A stretch of DNA of 64,000 nt, taken from assembly GCF_029255145.1 (NCBI RefSeq), contig NZ_JAPUVQ010000042.1, positions 1-64,000 of the forward strand. Direction: 5' to 3'. Positions within the stretch are counted from its first letter, which is position 1. Each line of letters starts with the position of its first letter. The notes under the pieces were generated by a model, which did no database searches, was not told the origin of the DNA, and was given only the letters and a program-made list of their open reading frames with translations. This document shows positions 33,665-42,197 of this stretch, one piece after another. Both the position numbers and the translations under genes were made by a program. Origin of the DNA: Accumulibacter sp003538495 (lineage in GTDB: Bacteria; Pseudomonadota; Gammaproteobacteria; Burkholderiales; Rhodocyclaceae).

Positions 33665-34907
33665 GTACTGCCAGGAAAGACTGGTAGAAGTGCGCCCGGC
33701 ACGATTCCGAGGAACTGCGCAAGGCATTTGCCGTGATGCGCACCAGCTTGGCGTCGGTTACGGCGACGATGTCGGCACCGCGTCTTGAGTTCGCCTTGCC
33801 GATCACGGCCATTTCGCCAAAGCACTCGCCGGTGCCCAGCATGTCGAGAATCATCCCGTTCTTGAGAACCTTCAGCTCGCCTTCGGCGAGGAAGCAGAAG
33901 AAGTCGCCGTGGTCGCCATCACGAATGATCGCGGTGCCGGGTGAAGCCCGGCTCCATTGCGAAAAACGTACTACTTCCCAGATCTCGACGTCGGAAAAGT
34001 CCGCGAAGAAAGAGAACGAACGCAGGCTGTCGAACTTTTCGAGATCAGCCAACTGGTCGACTGCGACTTTGGGTTTGCGGTTGCGAAAAGCCTGCGCCAG
34101 ATCGTGGGCAAATTCCTGCCAGGTGGCGTAACGCGTTTCGAGTCGCTTGCTCATCGCGCGCGCGACGATCGCGTCGAGCGCCTCCGGAATGTCTCTGCGC
34201 AAGGCCGAAGGCCGGCGCGGCTCGGCGTTGATGATCTGGTAAACCATGTCGTAACTGTTGCGCGCCTGGAAAGGCAGTTGTCCGGTCAGCAGCTGATACA
34301 TGACGACGCCAAGGGAGTAGATATCGGTCTGCTGATCGAGTGTCTGTTCTTTCACCTGCTGCGGTGACATGTAAGCGGGTGATCCGATCCCCAGCACCAG
34401 GGTACGGTCCGGTGAGCCGATGATCGCGGCCCCGAAATCGGAGATCTTGATGTCGCCCTGGTCTGCATCGGTGCCAGTGAACAGGATGTTGGCCGGCTTG
34501 ATGTCACGATGAATGATGCCCGCCCGGAAAGCGAAATCAAGCGCCCGTGAGCACTTGAAAACGATCTCGACAGTACGTTCGACCGACAGCAGCCGGTCGG
34601 CCGTGGAGACCCTCTCCAGCGTGCCGCCAGCAACGTATTCCATCACCAGATAGCAGAAATCGTCGTCGACCACCGCGTCGTAAATCTGCACGATATGCGG
34701 GTGCGACAGCTTGCCGACCAGTGCCGCCTCGTTGAGGAACAGGTGGGTGTATAACCTGCCCCGTTTGGGGTCCTTCAGAATTCCGGGAAAGGCCACCTTG
34801 ACGGCCACCGCGCGCTGGGTAAACGCGTCGCTGCCCAGATAGACGATCGACGTTGCGCCACGGCCGATTTCACGGTCGAGGTGATACTTGCCGATCTTCT
34901 CCATCAT
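33618..34907 (-). CDS. Ser/Thr protein kinase with C-terminal cyclic-nucleotide-binding domain
   Basis: Residues about 8-265 form a Hanks-type kinase: GRGATSIVYLG (P-loop), VAVKVAF (Lys), HRDIKPANI (catalytic loop) and SDFGAA (metal-binding DFG). The activation segment runs to SPAYMSPQQ. Residues about 295-425 form a cNMP-binding domain whose phosphate-binding cassette is ECFGEMAVIG followed by NSRRGAD. The Glu and Arg are spaced ten residues apart, as in CRP. There is no transmembrane segment, so it is cytosolic. The layout suggests a kinase gated by cAMP or cGMP, which is inference. It precedes no obvious substrate gene; argH lies 21 bp upstream on the same strand. Confidence 0.88.
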   Translation of the reverse strand: MMEKIGKYHLDREIGRGATSIVYLGSDAFTQRAVAVKVAFPGILKDPKRGRLYTHLFLNEAALVGKLSHPHIVQIYDAVVDDDFCYLVMEYVAGGTLERVSTADRLLSVERTVEIVFKCSRALDFAFRAGIIHRDIKPANILFTGTDADQGDIKISDFGAAIIGSPDRTLVLGIGSPAYMSPQQVKEQTLDQQTDIYSLGVVMYQLLTGQLPFQARNSYDMVYQIINAEPRRPSALRRDIPEALDAIVARAMSKRLETRYATWQEFAHDLAQAFRNRKPKVAVDQLADLEKFDSLRSFSFFADFSDVEIWEVVRFSQWSRASPGTAIIRDGDHGDFFCFLAEGELKVLKNGMILDMLGTGECFGEMAVIGKANSRRGADIVAVTDAKLVRITANALRSSSESCRAHFYQSFLAVLSERLTAANVRLVTF

Positions 34908-34928
34908 CTTCCGGTTTCGGCGGCGCGC

Positions 34929-36314
34929 CTAACGGCGACGGGCGCGGGCAATTGCCGCCAGGACCTGTTCCGGCGCGGTGCCGCCAATATGCTTGCGCGC
35001 CGCCAGCGATCCGTCTACGGTCAGCACCGCAAAGACGTCGTCGGCAATCAGCGGCGAGAAGTGCCGCAATTCGGCGAGCGGGAGTTGCGCCAGGTCGGCA
35101 CCGAGTTCCTCGGCGCGCCGCACTGCCAGGCCCACCGCCGCATGGGCGTCGCGGAAGGGCAATCCCTTGCGGGTCAGGTAGTCGGCAAGATCGGTGGCGG
35201 TGGCAAATCCCTGATCCAATGCCTCGCGCATTCTTGCCGGATGGACGGTAATTCCGCCGACCATCGCGGCAAAAATGCGCAGCGTGTCGCTGACCGTGTC
35301 AATGGCGTCGAACAGTGGCTCCTTGTCTTCCTGGTTGTCCTTGTTGTAGGCCAGAGGCTGGCCCTTCATCAGCGTCAGCAGGGCGGTCAGGTGCCCGTAA
35401 ACGCGGCCGGTCTTGCCGCGTGCCAGTTCGGGAACGTCGGGATTCTTCTTCTGGGGCATGATCGAGCTGCCGGTGCAGAAGCGATCGGCGATCCGGATGA
35501 AACCGAAACGCGGGTTCATCCACAGCACCAGTTCCTCCGACAGGCGCGACAGATGCATCATCAGCAGCGCGCTGGCGGCGCAGAATTCGATCGCAAAGTC
35601 GCGGTCGGAAACGGCGTCGAGCGAGTTTTCGCAGAGGCCGTCGAAGCCCAGCATTTCAGCGACGAAATGGCGATCGATCGGATAGCTCGTACCGGCCAGC
35701 GCGGCGGCACCCAGAGGCAGGCGGTTGGTGCGTCTTCGGCAGTCGGCGAAGCGCTCGGCATCCCGCTCCATCATCTCGAAATAGGCCAGGACGTGATGGC
35801 CGAAGGTCACCGGTTGCGCAACCTGGAGGTGGGTGAACCCGGGCAGCGGCGTGGCTGCCTCCTTCTCGGCGAGGTCAAGCAGCCTGGCCTGGAACTCGCG
35901 CAGCAGTGGCAGCAGCTCGTCGATCGCGTCGCGCAGATAGAGGCGGATGTCGGTCGCCACCTGATCATTGCGCGAGCGACCAGTATGCAGGCGCTTGCCG
36001 GCATCGCCAACCAGCGTGGTCAGGCGCTTTTCGATGTTCAGGTGGACATCTTCGAGGTCGAGCGACCAGACGAAACGGTCCCCCTCGATCTCGCGTACGA
36101 TTTCCGCCATGCCGCGCTCGATGTCGGCCAGATCCGCGGCGCTGATAATCCCCTGCCTGGCGAGCATCGTGGCGTGTGCCACCGAGGCCCTGATGTCCTG
36201 GCGCCACATCCGCCGGTCGAAGTTGACCGAGGCGGTATAACGCTTGACGAGGTCCGACATTCCTTCGGAGAAGCGGCCGGCCCAAGTGTATTGGGAAGAA
36301 TCCGATTGACTCAT
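34929..36314 (-). CDS. argH: Argininosuccinate lyase
   Basis: The 461-residue enzyme releases fumarate from argininosuccinate to give arginine. The superfamily signature GSSIMPQKKNPDVPEL contains the catalytic serine loop. TGRSRNDQVATD and HLQVAQPVTFGHH are also diagnostic. It is divergent from algZ-algR, the same neighbourhood seen in Pseudomonas (argH, fimS/algZ, algR, hemC). Confidence 0.97.
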   Translation of the reverse strand: MSQSDSSQYTWAGRFSEGMSDLVKRYTASVNFDRRMWRQDIRASVAHATMLARQGIISAADLADIERGMAEIVREIEGDRFVWSLDLEDVHLNIEKRLTTLVGDAGKRLHTGRSRNDQVATDIRLYLRDAIDELLPLLREFQARLLDLAEKEAATPLPGFTHLQVAQPVTFGHHVLAYFEMMERDAERFADCRRRTNRLPLGAAALAGTSYPIDRHFVAEMLGFDGLCENSLDAVSDRDFAIEFCAASALLMMHLSRLSEELVLWMNPRFGFIRIADRFCTGSSIMPQKKNPDVPELARGKTGRVYGHLTALLTLMKGQPLAYNKDNQEDKEPLFDAIDTVSDTLRIFAAMVGGITVHPARMREALDQGFATATDLADYLTRKGLPFRDAHAAVGLAVRRAEELGADLAQLPLAELRHFSPLIADDVFAVLTVDGSLAARKHIGGTAPEQVLAAIARARRR

Positions 36315-36372
36315 TAGCGACAGGTTCCTGGGCTAAAATCACTCGTAGAACCTTGGACAGGCGCCACTTCGA

Positions 36373-37422
36373 GTGATCGCAAGTATAAAGCAAAAGCCCA
36401 CTGGCCAGCCCTTGCCAGACTTCCGGAATTCCGGAGTCATGCTGCGCACCTTGCTTGGGGTGAATCTGCTGGCGCTGCTGGCAGCGCTGGTGCAGAGCGA
36501 AGGAGTGAACGACAGCCTGCAGCATTACATCGACATGGCCGCCTGGGTACAGCCCTTGTTGCTCTTCAACGTGGCCCTGCTGGCGTTGCTCGGAGGTTTC
36601 CTGCAGAGCGCGCCAATCTGGATCGCGCGCAGCGCGGTGCTGGTGTTGGCCGCCGCTTCCGCCATCTTGTTGTCCGCTCTGTGGCGCCTTCTGGCGGTGG
36701 AAGAGGAAGGCGGGCAGCGCTTGATCCGGGCCGGTCTGCTCGCCGCCATGGCTGCCGCTTTCATGCTTTCCTATTTTGCCTTGCGTGCCAGAGCGCTCTC
36801 GCCAGCGCTGGTCGAAGCAAGGCTGCAGGCCTTGACCGCGCGCATCCGGCCACATTTCCTGTTCAACAGCCTGAATGCGGTCCTGTCGCTGATTCGTGCT
36901 GACCCGCGGCGTGCCGAGACCGCGCTCGAGGAACTCGCCGAGCTCTTTCGTGCCCTGATGCGCGATCATCGGGAGCTGGTACCGCTAGCCGACGAACTGG
37001 CGCTGTGCCGGCAGTATCTGGACCTCGAAAAGCTGCGCCTGGCGGAGCGTTTGCAGGTCGAATGGCAGTTGGCCGACAACTTGCCACTCGAACTCAGAGT
37101 GCCGCCGTTGATGGTGCAGCCGCTGCTGGAGAATGCCGTCTATCACGGCATCGAACCGGCTGGCGACGGCGGGACCATCCGTATTCGCCTGGCGCGTCGT
37201 GGCGACGAACTGCACGTCGAACTGGCCAATCCCTGCGGCGGCGGCTCCGAGCATCCGCGTGGCAACCACATGGCGCTCGACAACATCCGCGAACGGCTGG
37301 CTCTCTACTACGATCTCGAGGCGCGACTGGAGACCGGTGAAGTGCGGCTTGCCGACGGCCGCCGCGAGTATCGGGTGCGCATCGTGCTGCCGTGTCACCA
37401 GCATTCCCCGCGAGCGCGATGA
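36373..37422 (+). CDS. algZ: AlgZ/FimS-type LytS-family sensor kinase
   Basis: The 349-residue protein has four hydrophobic segments in residues 20-145. A His_kinase domain follows with RIRPHFLFNSLNAVLSLI (conserved His) and an N-box-like PLMVQPLLENAVYHG. The glycine box is degenerate: GNHMALDNIRERL lacks the usual G-x-G. In Pseudomonas AlgZ/FimS controls AlgR and hence alginate and twitching. The start is a GTG at 36373; an ATG at 36439 with a nearby GGAG is a possible alternative. It overlaps algR by ATGA. Confidence 0.85.
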   Translation: MIASIKQKPTGQPLPDFRNSGVMLRTLLGVNLLALLAALVQSEGVNDSLQHYIDMAAWVQPLLLFNVALLALLGGFLQSAPIWIARSAVLVLAAASAILLSALWRLLAVEEEGGQRLIRAGLLAAMAAAFMLSYFALRARALSPALVEARLQALTARIRPHFLFNSLNAVLSLIRADPRRAETALEELAELFRALMRDHRELVPLADELALCRQYLDLEKLRLAERLQVEWQLADNLPLELRVPPLMVQPLLENAVYHGIEPAGDGGTIRIRLARRGDELHVELANPCGGGSEHPRGNHMALDNIRERLALYYDLEARLETGEVRLADGRREYRVRIVLPCHQHSPRAR

Positions 37423-38204
37423 GTACCCTGGCGCCGGATTTGCCCTTGTCGGTGATGATCTGCGACGACGAAGCGCCGGCGCGGGCGCGCCTGCGCGACT
37501 TGCTGGCCGACATCGCGCCGGAGCTGCCCAACGACGTTCTTGCCGAAGCCGACAATGGCGCGTCCGCCCTGGCGGCGGTCAGGAGTCAGCGGGTGGACGT
37601 GGCGCTGGTCGATATCCGGATGCCCAAGATGGACGGCGTCGAACTGGCTCGTCATCTGTCGCAGCTCGACCATCCGCCGGCGGTGATTTTTGTCACCGCT
37701 TACGACGCTTACGCCGTGCAGGCCTTCGAGCTCAACGCCGTCGATTATCTGGTGAAGCCGGTGCGGGCACGACGTTTGCTGGCTGCTCTGCAAAAGGTCA
37801 TGCTGAGCCGCCGACAGGCGCCAGCGCTGCCTGCGAGCGTGCAACTCGCCGCGCGCAGCCACCTTTCCTGTCATGAACGCGGGCGCCTGCTGCTGATCGC
37901 GGTGAGCGAAATCGTCTACTTCAGAGCTGACCTGAAATACGTCGCGGCACGCACCAGCGATCGCGAATACCTGCTCGAAGAGTCCTTGACGCATCTCGAA
38001 CACGAGTTCGGCGAGCAGTTCATCCGCCTGCACCGCAGTGTGCTGGCTGCCAGGGAGGCGATCATCGGCTTCGAGAAGAGCGTTTGCCACGACGACGCCG
38101 AGACGCAATGGCAGGCCATTCTGCGCGACATCCCGGAACGTTTGCCGGTCAGCCGTCGGCAGTGGCCTTTGCTCAAGTCCTACGCTCGCCAGCTAACTTC
38201 GTGA
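37419..38204 (+). CDS. algR: AlgR-type LytTR response regulator
   Basis: The 261-residue regulator has a receiver domain (MICDDEAPARARLRDLL, phospho-acceptor Asp in ALVDIRMPKMDG, Lys in DYLVKPV). A LytTR DNA-binding domain follows (SEIVYFRADLKYVAART, FIRLHRSVL). The ATG at 37419 overlaps the algZ stop. The nearby hem genes match the Pseudomonas order, but here a diheme cytochrome gene intervenes before hemC. Confidence 0.92.
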   Translation: MSTLAPDLPLSVMICDDEAPARARLRDLLADIAPELPNDVLAEADNGASALAAVRSQRVDVALVDIRMPKMDGVELARHLSQLDHPPAVIFVTAYDAYAVQAFELNAVDYLVKPVRARRLLAALQKVMLSRRQAPALPASVQLAARSHLSCHERGRLLLIAVSEIVYFRADLKYVAARTSDREYLLEESLTHLEHEFGEQFIRLHRSVLAAREAIIGFEKSVCHDDAETQWQAILRDIPERLPVSRRQWPLLKSYARQLTS

Positions 38205-38319
38205 CCGTGGCGGGTTACGGCGCTTGCCCGGCGAGCTTCGGAGCGTCGGTTCTTGACGCTCATCAAGGTCGCCAGCGAGCGCCTCTCTATAATTCCGCCT
38301 TCACTCCGACGAGGTCTTC

Positions 38320-38994
38320 ATGCGGCACGCGCGACGTTTAAAGCTACTGTTCTGGATCCTGCTCGGAGCCGTCGTCGCGCCACCGCTGGCGGCCCTCGAT
38401 GTCGATCGAGCAAGGGAGATCTACGGCCCCTGCGCTGCTTGCCACGGTCCATTCGGTGCCGGCGGCAAGAAAGGCGAATACCCGCGCATCGCTGGCCAGT
38501 CGGCAAAGTACATGGAGCAGCAGCTGAAAGCATTCCAGAGCCAGCTGCGAATCAACCTGCCGATGTATCCCTACACCAAGGAGCGAGAACTTCCCGATGA
38601 GGACATGAAGCTGGTCGCCGCCTACCTCGCACAGATCGAACTGCCGACCAGGCCGCCGGTCTTCAAGGACAGTGACGATGCGCTGACGCGCTTGCTGGCG
38701 ATGGAGAAGATCATGATCGTCCCGCGTGCCGAGGGCGATATCGACAAGGGCCGGGCGGTGTACCAGCAGAAGTGCGCGGCCTGCCACGGCAAGAAGGCGC
38801 AGGGGCGCGGCATGTTCCCGATGCTCGTTGGCCAGTACACCACCTACCTCAAGAAACAGATCGATGCCTATCTCAAGGCCGATCGCCCGCACGACGAGGA
38901 CAGTGCCGCTAGCGGCACCTTGTATACCCTGCAGGGCGGCGATATCCAGGACGTCCTGGCTTATCTGACGTCGCTTCAGGAGGTCGGGCCATGA
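38320..38994 (+). CDS. Diheme cytochrome c (c4-type)
   Basis: The 224-residue protein has an N-terminal signal peptide ending near PPLAA (residue 25). Two class I heme sites follow, both CAACH (YGPCAACHGPFG and QKCAACHGKKAQG). The downstream Met ligands are plausibly in NLPMYPY and GRGMFPM. Two tandem c-type domains of about 95 residues match cytochrome c4, a periplasmic electron carrier to terminal oxidases. It lies between algR and hemC. Confidence 0.88.
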   Translation: MRHARRLKLLFWILLGAVVAPPLAALDVDRAREIYGPCAACHGPFGAGGKKGEYPRIAGQSAKYMEQQLKAFQSQLRINLPMYPYTKERELPDEDMKLVAAYLAQIELPTRPPVFKDSDDALTRLLAMEKIMIVPRAEGDIDKGRAVYQQKCAACHGKKAQGRGMFPMLVGQYTTYLKKQIDAYLKADRPHDEDSAASGTLYTLQGGDIQDVLAYLTSLQEVGP

Positions 38995-39157
38995 GGTTCC
39001 TCCGGATCAAGGCGGTTGTCATGGCTGCCAGGAAGCGCGTTCGGCGCTAGGCGCTAGCGAGCTGTCGCCCCGGTCTGACGGCGCTGAACCAGCTGGCCAA
39101 GCATGTTAGAATCAGCTTCCCTGATGATAATGTCTTGTTGGTCGATGTTGCCTTGGC

Positions 39158-40153
39158 GTGCCGGCTGGATGGCGCGGGCGAGCAGCGTCTTACCGGAATC
39201 CTGCCTTGAATTCTGCCAATCCAGATCAGCCCCGCATTGTCATCGCCTCGCGTGAGTCGCGCCTGGCGATGTGGCAGGCGGAGCACATCCGTGGCCGCTT
39301 GCTGGAACTATACCCACAGCTTGAGGTAGATATCCTCGGGATGACCACCAGGGGCGATCAGATCCTGGACCGCCCACTGTCGGAAATCGGGGGCAAGGGC
39401 CTGTTCATCAAAGAGCTCGAGGTGGCGATGCAGAGCGGCCGCGCTGATCTCGCGGTGCATTCGATGAAGGATCTGCCGATGGAGATGCCGGAGGGCTTCG
39501 TCCTGGCAGCCATTTCCGAGCGCGCGAACCCGTGCGATGCTTTCGTCGCCAACCATTACGCCGCACTCGACGACCTGCCCGCCGGTGCAGTGATCGGTAC
39601 CTCCAGTCTGCGTCGCGAGGCGACGCTGCGCGCCAGTCATCCGCAACTTGCGATCAGGGGGCTGCGGGGTAACCTCGATACGCGCCTCCGGAAGCTCGAT
39701 GCGGGTGAGTACGACGCGATCATCCTCGCTGCGGCCGGACTGGTCCGACTCGGCCTGGCGGACCGGATCAAGTCGGTGCTGGCCCCGGAGCAGTCCTTGC
39801 CCGCGCCGGGTCAAGGCGTACTCGGTATCGAAGTCCCCTCCGGGCGTGCCGACCTGATTGCGCTGGTGGGGCCGCTCAACGACCTGGCGACAGCGCATTG
39901 CGTGCGAGCCGAGCGTGCTTTTTCGCGCGCCCTGGGGGGCAGCTGCCAGCTGCCGCTCGCGGCCTATGCGGTACTGGAGAGCGGCCAGCTGCGGCTGCGG
40001 GGTTTTGTCGCCACGGCGGATGGCAGGCGATCGGTAGCTGGTGAACTGCGTGGTGTGCCCGACGAAGCCGAGTCGGTCGGCTATCGTCTGGCGCAAACAC
40101 TGCGTGCAGATGGGGCCGACGTCATTCTCCGGGAGCTTGCTGCCGACCAATGA
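39158..40153 (+). CDS. hemC: Hydroxymethylbilane synthase (porphobilinogen deaminase)
   Basis: HemC polymerises four porphobilinogens into hydroxymethylbilane. IASRESRLAMWQAEHI opens the conserved core. The dipyrromethane cofactor Cys is in ALGGSCQLPLA, and the catalytic Asp region is HSMKDLPMEMPEGF. The GTG at 39158 gives 331 residues; a TTG at 39206 would start the protein closer to the conserved core and is equally plausible. It overlaps hemD by ATGA and heads hemC-D-X-Y. Confidence 0.95.
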   Translation: MPAGWRGRAASYRNPALNSANPDQPRIVIASRESRLAMWQAEHIRGRLLELYPQLEVDILGMTTRGDQILDRPLSEIGGKGLFIKELEVAMQSGRADLAVHSMKDLPMEMPEGFVLAAISERANPCDAFVANHYAALDDLPAGAVIGTSSLRREATLRASHPQLAIRGLRGNLDTRLRKLDAGEYDAIILAAAGLVRLGLADRIKSVLAPEQSLPAPGQGVLGIEVPSGRADLIALVGPLNDLATAHCVRAERAFSRALGGSCQLPLAAYAVLESGQLRLRGFVATADGRRSVAGELRGVPDEAESVGYRLAQTLRADGADVILRELAADQ

Positions 40154-40923
40154 CCGCGTCCCTGCAAGGCAGAAAGATCGTCGTGACCCGGCCGCGCGCG
40201 CAAGCAGCGAGGCTGGCCAGCTGGATTGCCGGGCTGGGTGGTCAGCCGGTGATTTTTCCCTTGCTCGAGATCGCTCCGGCGGCCGACCCGGAACCGTTGC
40301 AGGCAGCAATCGCCCGTCTCGACAGCTATTCGCTGGCGTTCTTCATCAGCCCGAATGCGGTCGATTTCAGCCTCCCATCCATCCTGGCGAGCGGCCCGTG
40401 GCCGGCGGGTCTGCGTGCGTTCGCCATTGGTCAGTCCAGCCTCGCCTCGCTGGCAAGCTACGGGATCGCCAACACGCTCGCTCCGGTTGCGCACTTCGAT
40501 TCAGAGTCCTTGCTCGAACTTCCGGAGTTGCAGCGGCAGTTCGTCGGCGGCCAGCGGGTGGTGATCTTTCGCGGCAACGGTGGTCGCGAGCTGCTTGGCG
40601 ACACGCTGCGGGAACGTGGCGCGCAAGTCGATTACGTGGCATGCTACCAACGCTCGGCACCCGCCGATGCGGCAGCGCTGGCGTCCCTGTTGCGCGGCGG
40701 CCAGATTGACGCCATGACCATATCATCGAGCGAGGGGTTGCGTAATCTGGTTGATCTGCTCGACGCTTCAGCCCGCGCATCTCTGCAGGAAACGCTGGTG
40801 TTCGTCCCTCACCAGCGGATCGCCGAGGTGGCCACGGAACTTGGTTTGCAGCGCGTGATTCGGACCGGCCCGGCGGATGCCGGGATCATCGCGGCTCTGA
40901 GCGTATATAATTGGCAGTCATGA
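40150..40923 (+). CDS. hemD: Uroporphyrinogen-III synthase
   Basis: The 257-residue two-lobed enzyme cyclises hydroxymethylbilane with D-ring inversion. Sequence conservation is low, as usual for HemD. VTRPRAQAARLASWI, FFISPNAVDF, VIFRGNGGRELLGDTLRERG and VDYVACYQR are recognisable. Both ends overlap neighbours, consistent with tight coupling to hemC and hemX. Confidence 0.92.
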   Translation: MTASLQGRKIVVTRPRAQAARLASWIAGLGGQPVIFPLLEIAPAADPEPLQAAIARLDSYSLAFFISPNAVDFSLPSILASGPWPAGLRAFAIGQSSLASLASYGIANTLAPVAHFDSESLLELPELQRQFVGGQRVVIFRGNGGRELLGDTLRERGAQVDYVACYQRSAPADAAALASLLRGGQIDAMTISSSEGLRNLVDLLDASARASLQETLVFVPHQRIAEVATELGLQRVIRTGPADAGIIAALSVYNWQS

Positions 40924-42197
40924 TGAACGAAGAAATCGACCCTCGGCCGTCCCTCCCCGAACCAGTTGCCGCGGCGCCGGCGGGCCACTCGGCGGCAACC
41001 AGCGATCCGGCGGCGGCAAGCCAACCGACGGCAGCCAGCCAGTCGGCCGCAGCGAGCCAGTCGTCGGCGAGCAAGGCCTCATCGGCCAGTACGGCCGCAT
41101 CGGCGAGTCAGCCGTCGTCAGCGACCCAGCACGCTCCTGCGTGGCGCAATCCGTGGTTGGTGGTGGCGCTGCTGGCTCTCGGACTGGCGGCCTGGCAATG
41201 GGTGGAAACCCGACAGAAGCTTGCCGACACCCAGCAGGAGCTGGCGCGCCGTCTGGCCGACAACGATTCCGTCGGCGTTGAAGTGCGCGGGCTGGCGAAG
41301 CAGTCGCAGGAGCAGGTAGCCGGCGTGCTTGGCAGGCTGGGCGCGCTCGAGGCGAAAATCGCCGAATCACAGAGTCAGCAGGCGACGCTGGAGCGGCTGT
41401 ACCAGGACTTGGCGAGCAACCGCGACGAGTGGGCGCTGGCCGAGGTCGAGCAAGGCGTGACCTTGGCGGCCCAGCAGTTGCAGCTGGCCGGCAACGTGCA
41501 CGGCGCGGTGCTCGCCCTGCAGGCTGCCGACGCTCGTCTGGCGGCCAGTGATCGGCCACAGCTCATCAGCTTGCGCAAGACCCTGGCAGGCGATCTTGAT
41601 CGCCTGCGCGCCTTGCCGCAGATCGATACCGCCGGCATGAGCCTGCGCCTGGAAGGGGTGATCAATGCCATCGACAAACTTCCGCTGGCGGCCGATGGGC
41701 GACCTCGTGCGGGTGAAGCCAGCCCGAAGGAGCAGGCCGATGTGCTAGCGAATTCGGCCGCGGAGTCTACTTCGCAGTCGCCGTCCGTGATCAGTGTGGA
41801 ATTCTGGCAGCGCCTGGCCAGCGTCGCCTTGTGGCAGCGCCTGGCTGGCGAGTTTTGGGGCGAGCTGAAATCGCTGGTCAGGATCCAGCGTTTCGACCGC
41901 GACGAGCCGGCCTTGCTGGCGCCGGGACAGGTCTTCTTCTTGCGTGAGAATCTCAAGTTGCGCTTGCTGAATGCCCGCCTGGCGTTGCTGGCGCGTGATC
42001 AATGGACCTTCCGCAACGAGTTGCAGCACGCGCAGGCGTGGATTGATCGCTACTTCGACGCTGGCGCCGCTTCGCAGCAGGCGGCGCAGGAGTCGCTGAA
42101 ACAGCTGGCGGAGACCGAGATCACCATCGAAATGCCGACGCTCAACGACAGCCTGTCGGCGATCAAGACCTTCAAGCTTGGCCAGGAGCGCAAATGA
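40920..42197 (+). CDS. hemX: HemX-family membrane protein (uroporphyrinogen methyltransferase-like name)
   Basis: The 425-residue protein has a disordered cytoplasmic N-terminus made of Ala/Ser/Gln repeats (ASQ, SAAASQSSASKASSAST, residues 15-75). One transmembrane helix follows (WLVVALLALGLAAWQWV), then a long helical periplasmic domain with DEWALAEVEQGVTLAAQQL. Despite the historical name, no methyltransferase motif is present. Its role with HemY in the envelope is unclear. Two adjacent ATGs (40920, 40923) could start it. Confidence 0.9.
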   Translation: MMNEEIDPRPSLPEPVAAAPAGHSAATSDPAAASQPTAASQSAAASQSSASKASSASTAASASQPSSATQHAPAWRNPWLVVALLALGLAAWQWVETRQKLADTQQELARRLADNDSVGVEVRGLAKQSQEQVAGVLGRLGALEAKIAESQSQQATLERLYQDLASNRDEWALAEVEQGVTLAAQQLQLAGNVHGAVLALQAADARLAASDRPQLISLRKTLAGDLDRLRALPQIDTAGMSLRLEGVINAIDKLPLAADGRPRAGEASPKEQADVLANSAAESTSQSPSVISVEFWQRLASVALWQRLAGEFWGELKSLVRIQRFDRDEPALLAPGQVFFLRENLKLRLLNARLALLARDQWTFRNELQHAQAWIDRYFDAGAASQQAAQESLKQLAETEITIEMPTLNDSLSAIKTFKLGQERK

